A stretch of 64,000 nucleotides of DNA, taken from NCBI RefSeq assembly GCF_014191255.1, contig NZ_JACHWH010000008.1, positions 1 to 64,000 of the forward strand. Reading direction: 5' to 3'. A program made the position numbers and the translations under genes. The notes below the pieces were generated by a model. It was given only the letters and a program-made list of their open reading frames with translations. It was not told the DNA's origin and searched no databases. Position 1 is the stretch's first letter; every line of letters starts with the position of its first letter. Below, piece after piece: positions 42,379 through 51,305 of this stretch. Origin of the DNA: Amycolatopsis bartoniae. Lineage in GTDB: Bacteria > Actinomycetota > Actinomycetes > Mycobacteriales > Pseudonocardiaceae.

Positions 42379-43605
42379 TCATCCGGCCGCGTCCGTCCAG
42401 GTGACGGGAAGTTCGTGGACGCCGTAGATGTTCATGTCCGTCCGGAGCCGGACCTCGCTCGCGGGAACGGCGAGTTCGAGCGTCGGGAAGCGGCGCAGCA
42501 GACCGGCGAACCCGGCACGCATCTCGATGCGGGCGAGTTGCTGCCCGAGGCACTGGTGGACGCCGTGCCCGAAGGACAGCAGGCCACGGGTTTTGCGGCG
42601 GAAGTCCAGCGTGTCCGGGTTTTCGAAGCGCTCCGGATCGCGGTTGGCGGCCAGCAGCGAGACGACCACCGTAGAGCCCTTCGCGATCGTTTCCCCGCCG
42701 AGTTCGAGGTCCTCGGTGGCGTAGCGGAAGAAGATGTCGGCCACCGACAGGTACCGCAGCAGTTCCTCGACGGCACCGGGCAGCAGCTCTGGGTCGGCGC
42801 GCAGTTCGGTGAGCTGCTCGGGGTGCTCCAACAGCGCGAAGGTGCCCAACGACAGCATGTTCGCGGTGGTCTCGTGCCCCGCGAGCAGCAGCAGGAACGC
42901 GATCCCGGTCAGCTCTTCGATGCTGAGGTCGTCCTGGCGCGCCAGGTCGGACAGGATGTCCTCCCCCGGAGTGGCCCGCTTCCGCGTGACCAGCTCGGCG
43001 AGGTAGGTGTTCAGCGCGACGTACGCGCCCATCTTCTCCTGGAGCGACTGGTCCTTGACCATGAACTGGGCGGAGTGCGCCTGGAAGGAGTCGCGGTCCG
43101 CGTACGGCACGCCGAGCAGCTCGCAGATCACCAGCGAGGGCACGGGCAGCGCGAACTCCTTGACCAGGTCGACCGGCGGGGCCAGCCGCGCCAGGTGATC
43201 GAGCTGCCGCTCGACGATGTCGGCGATGTGCTCTTCGAGCTGCTTCATGCGCTTGACCGTGAACGCGCCGGTGAGCCTGCGCCGCAGCCGGCTGTGGTCC
43301 GGCGGGTCCATGGCGATGAACATGCCCGGGAGCTGCGGGGACGGTTCGGTGGCGACGGGCATGCCAGGGGTCTCGTACGGCACGTGCACGACGTCGAGGT
43401 CCAGCCGCGAGCTGAACCGGGTGTCGGCCATCATCTGCCGCACCGCGTCGTAGCCGGTGACGAGCCAGCCCTCGTGACCGTCCGGGAAGACCAGGGGGCT
43501 GACCGGCCGAGCCGCGCGCAGCCGGCTGATCTCGCTGGGCGGGTCGAAGGGGCCGGCGTCACGCTCCATGGGGAGGCCGTTCGGAATGTTGACAATCTGA
43601 TTCAT
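42379..43605 (-). CDS. Cytochrome P450, CYP105-like
   Basis: A 408-aa P450: I-helix 'LLLLAGHETTANM', EXXR in 'AVEELLRYLS', heme loop 'FGHGVHQCLGQQLARIE', and 'FIAMDPPDHSRLRRRLTGAF' in the C-helix region (in part). These are hallmarks of CYP105 proteins that oxidise polyketides or xenobiotics. ATG 43605, with AGGAAAG upstream. It is divergent from the SARP gene; three 11-bp-spaced TCTGACAC repeats lie in between, which predicts control by that SARP. Confidence 0.9.
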   Translation of the reverse strand: MNQIVNIPNGLPMERDAGPFDPPSEISRLRAARPVSPLVFPDGHEGWLVTGYDAVRQMMADTRFSSRLDLDVVHVPYETPGMPVATEPSPQLPGMFIAMDPPDHSRLRRRLTGAFTVKRMKQLEEHIADIVERQLDHLARLAPPVDLVKEFALPVPSLVICELLGVPYADRDSFQAHSAQFMVKDQSLQEKMGAYVALNTYLAELVTRKRATPGEDILSDLARQDDLSIEELTGIAFLLLLAGHETTANMLSLGTFALLEHPEQLTELRADPELLPGAVEELLRYLSVADIFFRYATEDLELGGETIAKGSTVVVSLLAANRDPERFENPDTLDFRRKTRGLLSFGHGVHQCLGQQLARIEMRAGFAGLLRRFPTLELAVPASEVRLRTDMNIYGVHELPVTWTDAAG

Positions 43606-43650
43606 GGACTTTCCTATCGTCGGCGTGCTGACAACACGATCACCGAACGA

Positions 43651-43680
43651 TCTGACACGCCTCTGACACGGCTCTGACAC
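43651..43680. promoter_or_regulatory. SARP-type direct repeats (TCTGACAC x3, 11-bp period)
   Basis: TCTGACAC begins at 43651, 43662 and 43673, exactly one helical turn (11 bp) apart, in the divergent region between the CYP105-like gene and the SARP gene. SARP proteins bind heptamer direct repeats spaced 11 or 22 bp. The near-identical CCTGACAC repeats before drrA (48531) point to a common regulator. Confidence 0.7.
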
Positions 43681-43732
43681 CGGCGATCCTCGGCGCCGTC
43701 ACCAGCGGAACCCGCGGTGGCAAAATCGGCGG

Positions 43733-46700
43733 GTGCAGATCGGGATGCTGGGACCGTTCGAGGTACGCACGGACGACGGCCTCCTGGCCGACGTGCCGGG
43801 CGCCCGGTTGCGCGCACTGCTGATCGCCCTCGCGCTCGAACCGGGCCGCGTGGTTCCCAAGGGCACGCTCGTCGACTGGATCTGGGGCGAGCGCCCGCCC
43901 GCCGACGCGACCAACGCCCTGCAGCGCCTGGTTTCCCGGCTGCGGAAGGCACTGCCGGAAGGCTCGGTCGAGGGGCAGCCCAACGGCTACCGGTTGGCGG
44001 TGCCGCCCGATGAGGTCGACGCCGTGCGGTTCGAACGCCTCGTCGGCGAGGCCCGCGACGACGACGATCCGCGCCGGCTGCGCGAGGCGCTCTCGCTGTG
44101 GCGCGGCGCGGCCATGCAGGAGGTCGGCCTGCAGGACAGTGCGGCGTTCGACGCGGCGGTCACCCGGCTCGAGGCTCTGCGCCTGACCGCGCTGGAGGAC
44201 CGGTTCGACGCGGATCTCCGCCTCGGCCACGGCGCAAAGCTCGTCACGGAGCTGACCGACCTGGTGGCCGCGCACCCGGTACGCGAGCGGCTCGTCGGCG
44301 CGTTGATGCGGGCCCTCGTCGCGAGCGGCCGCGACACCGAGGCGCTGCTGGTTTATGAGCGCACGCGGGAAACCCTGGCCGAAGAGCTGGGCGCGGATCC
44401 GTCGCCGGAGCTGTCCGCGTTGCACGTCTCGTTGCTGCGCGGCGAGCTGAGGGAGCGGAAGGAAACCCCGAAGACCAACCTGCGCGCCGAGCTGACCAGT
44501 TACGTCGGCAAGGACGCCGACGTCGCCGCGGTCCGCGAACTCGTCACCGGGCACCGGCTCACCACGCTGATCGGGCCGGGTGGTTCGGGAAAGACCAGGC
44601 TGGCCACGGAAACCGCGCGCACGCTGCTCGACGACCTGCCGGACGGCGTGCGGCTGGTCGAGCTCGCCGCCATCGGTGTCGAGGACGACGTGGCGCAGGC
44701 GACGCTCGCCGCGCTCGGCCTGCGTGACGCGTTGCTCGGCGACGTACCGGACGCGGAGCCGACCGACCGGGTCATCGCGGCCGTCCGCGAGCGGGAAATG
44801 GTGCTGGTACTGGACAACTGCGAGCACGTGATCGAATCCGCCGCGGCGTTCGCCCACCGCGTGCTCGGCGAGTGCCGCCGGCTGCGGATCCTTGCGACGA
44901 GCCGGGAACCGCTCAGCATCACCGGGGAGGCGCTCTGGCCGGTCGCGCCACTGGAACTGCCCGGGGAGAACGCCGACCCGCGCGAGATCGAGTCCTCCCC
45001 GGCCGTCAAGCTGCTGCTGGACCGGGCCGCCGCGGTGCGCAAGGAGCTCGGAGCCGACGCCCGCACGTTGGCCACGATGGCGCGCATCTGCGGGGCGCTG
45101 GACGGAATGCCGCTGGCCATCGAACTCGCCGCGGCGCGGTTGCGCACCCTGTCCCTCGACCAGCTCGCCGCCAGGCTCGACGACCGGTTCCGCCTGCTGA
45201 CCGGCGGCAGCCGCACGGCGCTGCCGCGGCACCGGACGCTGCGGGCGGTGATCGACTGGAGCTGGGAGCTGCTCACCGACGCCGAACGCCTTGTGCTGCG
45301 CAGGCTTTCGGTGTTCTCCGGCGGGGCGAGTTTGGCAGCGGCCGAGCGGGTCTGCGCCGACGAAACCGCCGAGGAACTGCTGACGGCGTTGACCGAGAAG
45401 TCGCTGCTGGTGGTCACCGAAGAGGATTCGGTGCCGCGCTACCGGATGCTCGGCACCATCAAGGAGTACGCCGCGCAGCGCCTCGCGGAGGCGGGCGAAT
45501 CGGATTCGGCCCGCCGCGCGCACCTCGCGTACTTCACCGAACTCGCCGAAACCGCGGAGCCGCACCTGCGCCGCGCGGAGCAGCTGGAATGGCTCACCAC
45601 CCTCGAAGCCGAGCACGACAACCTCACGGCCGCCATGCGCGGCGCGCTCGCGGCGGGCGAGGCTACCGAAGCCATGCGGCTCGCGGCGGCCGCCGGCTGG
45701 TACTGGTGGTTCGGCGGCCACAAGGTGGAGGGCAACGAGCTGCTCTTGGCGGCCACCGCCGTGCCAGGCGAGGTGCCGGACGAGATCCGGGCCGTGGTCT
45801 ACGCCTTCGTCTCGATGTTCGTGGTTTCCGGGCGGAGCGACCAGTTCGCGGCTGCGGAGTGGATCCGCAGGGCGGACGAGATCAGCCGGCGAGTGCCGCA
45901 CTGGCACCCCGCGCTGCGGGTGATGGCTCCGATGGAACACATGCTGCACGGCCCGGACGCGCTCCTGTCCGCGTGGGAACCGCTGATCGACGACGAGGAC
46001 CCTTGGGTCCGCGGCCTCGCCCGGCTGCAGCACGGCAAGATGCGGATCGTGCTCGGCCACGGCGGACGCGACGTCGACGCCTACTTCGAGAAAGCGCTTA
46101 CCGACTTCCGGAGCGTCGGCGACCGGTGGGGAATCTCCTTCGCTCTCGCCGAACTGGCGGACCGAATCGCCGTGCGTGGTGAGTTCGCCGCCGCGTGCGA
46201 GTACTACGAACAAGCGGTCGCCGTCGTCACCGAGGTTGGGTCCACAGAGGACCTCGTGCGAATGCGGTCGCGGCAGGCACAGTTGTACTGGCTGCTGGGC
46301 GACGAGGAGTCGAGTGCGGCGGCGATGGCGGAGGCGCAGCGGTACGCGGGACTGGTCGCCTGGCCGGAGGCGCACGTCGAGCTCGCACTGGCGAAAGCGG
46401 AGCTCGCGCGCTGGAGCGGCGATTTCGAGGAGGCGCAACAACAACTCGCCGCCGCGACAGCTGTACTGGGCAGCGACGCCGAGCGGGCGCAGATCCGTGC
46501 GGTGACCCACGATTTGCTCGGCTACCTGACCGAGGATCCCGCTGCGGCCCGTGAACACCGGGCCGCGGCGCTGCGGGCGGCGACCGAGGGAGGATATTCG
46601 GCTCTGATCGCCCAGGTGCTCGTCGGTGTCGCGGATTTGGCGCTGCGCAACCAACAACACGAGCAGGCCGCGCGGTTGCTCGCGGCGAGCGCCACCGTGC

Positions 46701-46849
46701 GCGGCCTGCCGGACCATTCCCAGCCGGATTCCGCCCGGATCGAGCAGGCCGCGCGAAGCCGCCTCGGTGACCAGCGGTTCACCGAGGCGACTGCGGAGGG
46801 GACGAAGGCGGACTGGCAGGAGCTGGCCGCCGTCACGCTCGCTTCTTGA
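43733..46849 (+). CDS. Large SARP regulator with NB-ARC and TPR domains (AfsR-like)
   Basis: A 1038-aa protein. Residues ~1-90 are an OmpR-type winged helix ('GALRTLL'-like region 'ALLIALALEPGRVVPK', 'LQRLVSRLRKAL'); ~95-240 a bacterial transcriptional activator domain ('FERLVGEARDDDDPRRLREA' in part); ~255-530 an NB-ARC ATPase with P-loop GPGGSGKTRLA (~280) and 'LVLDNCEHV'; the rest is TPR-like helices. No Ser/Thr kinase partner is adjacent. GTG start. The gene overlaps the convergent drrB by 17 bases. It likely activates its own promoter, the CYP105-like gene and drrAB through TGACAC repeats. Confidence 0.92.
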   Translation: MQIGMLGPFEVRTDDGLLADVPGARLRALLIALALEPGRVVPKGTLVDWIWGERPPADATNALQRLVSRLRKALPEGSVEGQPNGYRLAVPPDEVDAVRFERLVGEARDDDDPRRLREALSLWRGAAMQEVGLQDSAAFDAAVTRLEALRLTALEDRFDADLRLGHGAKLVTELTDLVAAHPVRERLVGALMRALVASGRDTEALLVYERTRETLAEELGADPSPELSALHVSLLRGELRERKETPKTNLRAELTSYVGKDADVAAVRELVTGHRLTTLIGPGGSGKTRLATETARTLLDDLPDGVRLVELAAIGVEDDVAQATLAALGLRDALLGDVPDAEPTDRVIAAVREREMVLVLDNCEHVIESAAAFAHRVLGECRRLRILATSREPLSITGEALWPVAPLELPGENADPREIESSPAVKLLLDRAAAVRKELGADARTLATMARICGALDGMPLAIELAAARLRTLSLDQLAARLDDRFRLLTGGSRTALPRHRTLRAVIDWSWELLTDAERLVLRRLSVFSGGASLAAAERVCADETAEELLTALTEKSLLVVTEEDSVPRYRMLGTIKEYAAQRLAEAGESDSARRAHLAYFTELAETAEPHLRRAEQLEWLTTLEAEHDNLTAAMRGALAAGEATEAMRLAAAAGWYWWFGGHKVEGNELLLAATAVPGEVPDEIRAVVYAFVSMFVVSGRSDQFAAAEWIRRADEISRRVPHWHPALRVMAPMEHMLHGPDALLSAWEPLIDDEDPWVRGLARLQHGKMRIVLGHGGRDVDAYFEKALTDFRSVGDRWGISFALAELADRIAVRGEFAAACEYYEQAVAVVTEVGSTEDLVRMRSRQAQLYWLLGDEESSAAAMAEAQRYAGLVAWPEAHVELALAKAELARWSGDFEEAQQQLAAATAVLGSDAERAQIRAVTHDLLGYLTEDPAAAREHRAAALRAATEGGYSALIAQVLVGVADLALRNQQHEQAARLLAASATVRGLPDHSQPDSARIEQAARSRLGDQRFTEATAEGTKADWQELAAVTLAS

Positions 46850-47576
46850 ACGTGGCGCACGCCCACAGGTAACCGACGACGGCGAGACCGGTGCACCAGC
46901 CGACGGCGGCGATCGCGTAGCCGGCGGACGGCGTGCCGTTGAGCAGTCCGCGGATGGTTTCGATGATCGGTGTGCAGGGCTGGTACTCGGCGAACTGCCG
47001 GAGCCCGGGGCCCATCTTCTCGGCCGGCACGATGGCGCTGCTGAAGAACGGGAGCATGACCAGCGGCACGGCGGCCATCCCCGCGGTTTCCGGGGTCTTG
47101 GCGAACAGTCCTAACGCGACGGTGAACCAGCCTGCCGCGACGGCCAGCAGCAGCACGAGACCGCCCACGCCGAGCCAGCCGAGGAAGCTCGCGGACGGGC
47201 TGAAGCCCAGCAGGAAGGCCACTCCGAGGATGGCCGCGATGGCGAGCAGGTTGGTGAGCACGCTGGCGATGACGTGCCCGGTGAGCACCGCACCGCGGGA
47301 GACGTCCATGACCTTGAACCGGTTGATGATCCCCTTCGTCATGTCGGCGTTCACCGACGTGGCAACGGAACCCAGCCCGTAGCAGACGGCCAGCAGCACC
47401 AGTCCCGGTGTCGCGTAGTCGACGTAGTCCACGCCGACGCTGAACGCGTCGCCGAGCATGTACACGAACATCAGCATGACCACGACCGGCATCAGGATCG
47501 CGTTGAACACCGACATCGGGTTCCGGGCGATGTGCTTGAAGTTGCGGCGCAGCATCACGATCGAGTGGGCGTTCAT
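46833..47576 (-). CDS. ABC transporter permease (DrrB-like)
   Basis: A 247-aa ABC-2 type permease with six helices. The N-terminal amphipathic 'NAHSIVMLRRNFKHIARNP' and 'RFKVMDVSRGAVLTGHVIA' are typical of daunorubicin-resistance permeases. It starts in an ATGA overlap with drrA. The C-terminal end overlaps the convergent SARP gene by 17 bases. With drrA it forms an ATP-driven exporter of a lipophilic compound. Confidence 0.9.
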   Translation of the reverse strand: MNAHSIVMLRRNFKHIARNPMSVFNAILMPVVVMLMFVYMLGDAFSVGVDYVDYATPGLVLLAVCYGLGSVATSVNADMTKGIINRFKVMDVSRGAVLTGHVIASVLTNLLAIAAILGVAFLLGFSPSASFLGWLGVGGLVLLLAVAAGWFTVALGLFAKTPETAGMAAVPLVMLPFFSSAIVPAEKMGPGLRQFAEYQPCTPIIETIRGLLNGTPSAGYAIAAVGWCTGLAVVGYLWACATFKKRA

Positions 47577-48508
47577 TTCGCGAGCACCTCCGTGGGGCGG
47601 CCCGTCAGGGCGAGGAAGACGTCATCGAGGTCAGGCGTGTGGACGGAGAGTTCTTCGGCGCTGATCGAGTACTCGTCGAGCCTGTCGAGCAGGGTGCGCA
47701 GGGAGTTCGTGCCGCCGTCGCCGGGAACACGCAGGGTCAGCGCCTCGCCGTCGCGCGTGGAGTCGGTGAGCACGCGCGCGGCAGCGTCGAGCTGTGCGGC
47801 GTTCGCGAACCGGAGCCGGACGTGCGTGCCGGGAATGCGGCGCTTGAGCTCGTCGGGAGTGCCCTGGGCGACCAGGCGGCCGTGGTCGAGCACCGCAACC
47901 CGGTTGGCGAGCTGGTCGGCCTCGTCGAGGTACTGGGTGGTGAGGAAAACGGTCACGCCGTCGGCCACCAGCTCACGGATGATTGTCCACAATGCGCGCC
48001 GACTACGTGGGTCAAGTCCTGTTGTAGGCTCGTCCAGAAAGAGGATCCTCGGATTGTTGACAAGCGTCATGGCCAGGTCGAGCTTGCGGCGCATGCCCCC
48101 GGAGTAGGTCGAGGCGGGCTTGTCCGCTGCCTCCACGAGGTCGAAGCGCTCCAACAGCCGGGCGACGGTCTGCCGGGTCGCCTTCGCGTGGCCCAGGTCC
48201 ACCATCAGCTGCAGGTTCTCCCGCCCCGTCAGCAGTTCGTCGACCGCCGCGAACTGCCCGGTGACGCCGATCGCCGCACGCACCGCCTTGGCCTCGGTGA
48301 CGACGTCGTGCCCGGCGACGCGCACCGTGCCGGCGTCGGCCTTGAGCAACGTCGTGAGCACGTTGATCATCGTCGTCTTGCCGGCCCCGTTCGGCCCGAG
48401 CAGTGCGAACACGGCCCCCACCGGAACGTCGAGATCGACCCCGTCGAGCACGGTTCTGTCCTGGTAAACCTTCCGCAGCCCGGAGGCCGCGATCGCTGAT
48501 TCCGTCAT
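47573..48508 (-). CDS. ABC transporter ATP-binding protein (DrrA-like)
   Basis: A 311-aa ATPase. Walker A is GPNGAGKTT (residues 38-46), Q-loop 'GVTGQFAAVDELLTG', signature 'YSGGMRRKLDLAM', Walker B 'ILFLDEPTTGLDP', and the DrrA-type C-terminal domain ('LHTPDLDDVFLALTG'-like end, seen as 'SVHTPDLDDVFLAL'). ATG 48508 taken as start. Four CCTGAC repeats (48531-48570) lie just upstream and match the repeats of the SARP/P450 promoter. Confidence 0.92.
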   Translation of the reverse strand: MTESAIAASGLRKVYQDRTVLDGVDLDVPVGAVFALLGPNGAGKTTMINVLTTLLKADAGTVRVAGHDVVTEAKAVRAAIGVTGQFAAVDELLTGRENLQLMVDLGHAKATRQTVARLLERFDLVEAADKPASTYSGGMRRKLDLAMTLVNNPRILFLDEPTTGLDPRSRRALWTIIRELVADGVTVFLTTQYLDEADQLANRVAVLDHGRLVAQGTPDELKRRIPGTHVRLRFANAAQLDAAARVLTDSTRDGEALTLRVPGDGGTNSLRTLLDRLDEYSISAEELSVHTPDLDDVFLALTGRPTEVLAK

Positions 48509-48530
48509 GGGAGCCACTGTCGGCGTACCG

Positions 48531-48571
48531 CCTGACACCACCCTGACCCCGGCCTGACACGGGACCTGACA
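48531..48571. promoter_or_regulatory. SARP-type direct repeats upstream of drrA (CCTGAC x4)
   Basis: CCTGAC begins at 48531, 48542, 48553 and 48565 (steps of 11, 11 and 12), with CCTGACAC at three-quarters of the positions closely matching. The last copy is 23 bases from the drrA start. The core TGACAC is shared with 43651-43680, so the SARP at 43733 probably drives the exporter. Confidence 0.65.
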
Positions 48572-48577
48572 TCGAGA

Positions 48578-49549
48578 TCAGGTGATCGGGTGCTCCGGAG
48601 GTGCGAGGACCCGGTATGCGCATCCGCGGTCATGGGGGAAGTAGTAGTACCTCATGGTGCGGAAGCCTGCCGCGGCCAGCACGTCGAGTGCGGCCCGCAG
48701 CAGGATTTTCTCGGCCTCGAACACGTACGACGTCAGCTCGGTACTGCGATCCTGTGAATCCAGGATGTCGTGGTACCGAGCCGAGTCCTGGATCGGCGCG
48801 TGCCAGCGCAGGAGGACCCCGTGGGGCTCCATCGACAGGTTCACCTCGACGGAGACACCGGCCGGTCCACCGCCGAACGTGCCGACATCGACCGTGGCGC
48901 GGATGCCGACCCGGTCGAGCTCCGCGCGAACCTTCTCCGCCAGGTCCACCCAGGCTGCGACGGCCTCGGCAGGAGGGTCCCAGGGCAACGGCCGTCCGGC
49001 CCCTTCGTGGAGCTCGTCGACATCGAGTGGATCCGTCATGAGATGCCCGCGCGACGACCGCGAGTCGCGGGCGCTCCAAGCACGGAGGCGCGCGATCGCC
49101 CGCGGGCCCCACGGCGGGGCGCCCGTGGTCATCCACTCGGGCGGGCCTGTGGGCCAGGAGTCGAGTGTCAGCACGCACGCCTGCTGGATGCGGACTCCCA
49201 GCGACGGCCACACTGCCCGCAGGTCGTCCAGGTCGGCGCGGCTCAACGCGACACGCAGGAACGTCGCCACGGTGGCATACCGGTCCGGGTCGCTGTCGTC
49301 GCCCAGGGCGTCGTCGAGCACCGTCAGCACGCGGAGCCGTTCCGCCGCGTTTATGTCCACATTGGACCGTAGTTCCTCGCCGAGGTGAATGACCCGCATA
49401 CCTCGCGGCATTTCCGCCTCGTCAGGTCTTTCGAAGTCCTCCGGTGGGTAGCGTGCCCGCCAGTCGCCGTGGAACGCGTCGTCGGCCGCGGCGAGGTGCT
49501 GGCTCGCCGCCAGCAGCGCGCTCCACCACCGCGGTACTGGTACTCTCAT
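48578..49549 (-). CDS. Hypothetical protein, paralogue of 49568-50419
   Basis: A 323-aa soluble protein with three parts: a helical N-terminus (PRWWSALLAASQHLAAADDA), a middle segment with 'AAERLRVLTVLDDALGDD', and a C-terminal alpha/beta part ending AAGFRTMRYYYF...YRVLAPPEHP. The neighbour at 49568 shares this order and ends AYRVLAPPQRP, so the two are tandem duplicates that have diverged. GGAGGAG lies before ATG 49549. No known family recognised; the pattern (tandem variable paralogues, acidic, soluble) is like contact-toxin immunity proteins, but no toxin gene is present. Confidence 0.65.
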   Translation of the reverse strand: MRVPVPRWWSALLAASQHLAAADDAFHGDWRARYPPEDFERPDEAEMPRGMRVIHLGEELRSNVDINAAERLRVLTVLDDALGDDSDPDRYATVATFLRVALSRADLDDLRAVWPSLGVRIQQACVLTLDSWPTGPPEWMTTGAPPWGPRAIARLRAWSARDSRSSRGHLMTDPLDVDELHEGAGRPLPWDPPAEAVAAWVDLAEKVRAELDRVGIRATVDVGTFGGGPAGVSVEVNLSMEPHGVLLRWHAPIQDSARYHDILDSQDRSTELTSYVFEAEKILLRAALDVLAAAGFRTMRYYYFPHDRGCAYRVLAPPEHPIT

Positions 49550-49567
49550 GCTCTCCTCCTGGCGGAA

Positions 49568-50419
49568 TCATGCGAAGGGCCGCTGCGGCGGGGCCAGCAC
49601 CCGGTAGGCGCGTCGGCCGCCGAACAGGAAGTCGTACTCCAGCAGGGTCCGGAACCCGGCCGCGGCCAGCACCTCCAACGCCGCTCGCGCCAGCAGACCC
49701 CGGACGTCACCGATGTAGTCAGCCAGATATGCCGTCCCGGAGCGGGACTCGGTGAGAGCCCGGTACCGCCGCGATCCGCTGTCCAGGGGGTTCCACTCCA
49801 GGAAGACGCCGTAGGGTTCTTCGAGGCTCACCGACAGGCACACCCCCGTCGGCACGGCATCCGCACCGGAGGCGGTCACGGACGCGGGAACTCCGCAGCG
49901 CTCCAGCTCGTCCCTGGCCAGCTCGGCGAGCTCCTGCCACGACGCGACGACCTCCGCCGCCGGGACGAATCCCGACTCCGCGAACTGACGGGCCAACGTC
50001 ACCGGATCCGCCAGCCGCACGACGGGTTTCGCCGGTGCGGGCACCGCGGGCTCCATCCAGTCCGGCACAACTGCGGCGAGCAACGCCAGCTCCTGCCGCA
50101 CCCGAGGCCCCAGCGACGACCACAATCGCTGCAGTTCGGCCAGCCGAGTGCGCTCGGCAAGAGGTGTCAGAAATGTCAGCGCAGCCGGACGATGAGCCGG
50201 GTCTTCGAGCACGTCCTCCAAGACCGCCAGCACTCGAACCCGCTCGGCGGTACCGATTTCGGCAGCGGATGCGAACTCCCGGCCCGCCTCCCCGATCCGC
50301 AAGTAGACCTGAGCCTTGTCCACAAAACGAAACTCGCCCAGTTCGGAAACGGTGTCCACGGCCGCAAGGCGCTCGCCGGCCGCCACCACCCGCGGCCACC
50401 ACTCGGGTACCTGCGTCAC
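49568..50419 (-). CDS. Hypothetical protein, paralogue of 48578-49549
   Basis: A 283-aa soluble protein aligning with its downstream neighbour by eye. N-terminal 'PEWWPRVVAAGERLAAVD' aligns with 'PRWWSALLAASQHLAAAD', 'GTAERVRVLAVLEDVLEDP' with 'NAAERLRVLTVLDDALGDD', and the C-terminal 'ALEVLAAAGFRT' is near-identical. GTG start with GAGGGGG upstream; 18 bases separate the two genes, so they form an operon. Confidence 0.65.
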   Translation of the reverse strand: MTQVPEWWPRVVAAGERLAAVDTVSELGEFRFVDKAQVYLRIGEAGREFASAAEIGTAERVRVLAVLEDVLEDPAHRPAALTFLTPLAERTRLAELQRLWSSLGPRVRQELALLAAVVPDWMEPAVPAPAKPVVRLADPVTLARQFAESGFVPAAEVVASWQELAELARDELERCGVPASVTASGADAVPTGVCLSVSLEEPYGVFLEWNPLDSGSRRYRALTESRSGTAYLADYIGDVRGLLARAALEVLAAAGFRTLLEYDFLFGGRRAYRVLAPPQRPFA

Positions 50420-50479
50420 CGATCCCCCTCACGACTGCCCGGCGACCCGGACCCTACCGCACGGCGCCTCCGAAAGCCG

Positions 50480-50632
50480 CTCGCATGGAGGAACTGCGGA
50501 CGTGCCAACCGTTTCGGTGTCCTCCTGCGGAATGCACGCAGGAAGGCCGGGATGCCCCGGGACGAGCTGGCGCCCCTGCTCGCCGACGCGCTGGTCGTCT
50601 CGCCGCTCAACGATACCTGTGGTCCGGCATAG
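50480..50632 (+). pseudogene. Possible fragment of an XRE helix-turn-helix gene
   Basis: One frame ending at 50632 reads RFGVLLRNARRKAGMPRDEL, which matches the start of an XRE domain (FGxLLRxxRxxAGxxxxELA), but the recognition helix is absent and no good start codon precedes it. It looks like a truncated N-terminus left over from a deletion. Evidence is weak. Confidence 0.3.
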
Positions 50633-50675
50633 GCTTTCTGTTTCCGGAAAAGGGCAATACCTCGTAGAGAGACCG

Positions 50676-51110
50676 TCAACTGTCCACCCTGTCGACATCG
50701 CGGTGGTCAGAGAGGCGTGGCTGCAACACGGCGGCGAGCTTGAGGAAATGTTTCAACCGCATCAAGCGTGACATCGTGGCGCGGTCCAAGGTCCGCCAAA
50801 ACGGCCCGAGTCGCATCGCCTCGGCCACCCGTTCCTCGGTAACGTTCGCCAAGACCACCCGAAACAAGCGGTTCGCATCGAATGGTGTCCCGGGCTCGAT
50901 GACGATGCCGGCCAGCAGACGGTGGTCGGGGGAGAGCGTTTTCTCCAGCTCAGCCCTGAACTTCGCCAGCACGACCTGGACCAGGCCCGACCACGAATTT
51001 CCGCCCGCGCCCTCATTCAGCCGACCACCTGATTCCCACCATTCGAGCGCGTCCTTGATGTCGCCGCGACCGATCCTGGCGAGTTCTGATTCCGTCAGAA
51101 ATGGTTCCAC
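50676..51110 (-). CDS. Hypothetical protein, 144 aa
   Basis: A small soluble, mostly helical protein with no recognised motif. It has 'ARIGRGDIKDALEWWESGG' and 'NRLFRVVLANVTEERVAEAM' (in part). GTG start, weak Shine-Dalgarno. It lies in a stretch of unrelated hypothetical genes (48578-52076), and base composition is slightly lower in GC than its neighbours, which hints at foreign DNA. Confidence 0.5.
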   Translation of the reverse strand: MEPFLTESELARIGRGDIKDALEWWESGGRLNEGAGGNSWSGLVQVVLAKFRAELEKTLSPDHRLLAGIVIEPGTPFDANRLFRVVLANVTEERVAEAMRLGPFWRTLDRATMSRLMRLKHFLKLAAVLQPRLSDHRDVDRVDS

Positions 51111-51305
51111 CTTGCCGAGTAGACCAGGGCCACCTATAGCGCAGGCTACAGCCCGAATTGGCAGTCAAGGCCAGAATGGCGCTTCCGTCAGGGCGAAAAG
51201 GCGGTCAGCAACCTGCCCAGTCCACCTGCCAAGCTGGGTCCGCGCCCGTAGCATCGCCGCGGTCAATCCCGGACGGTTCGGCGCGACAGGTCGAAATCCG
51301 GTTCC

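Noticed and set aside
43640-46717. 1025-codon minus-strand frame
   Set aside because: Antisense to the SARP gene, whose winged-helix and P-loop motifs fix the coding strand.
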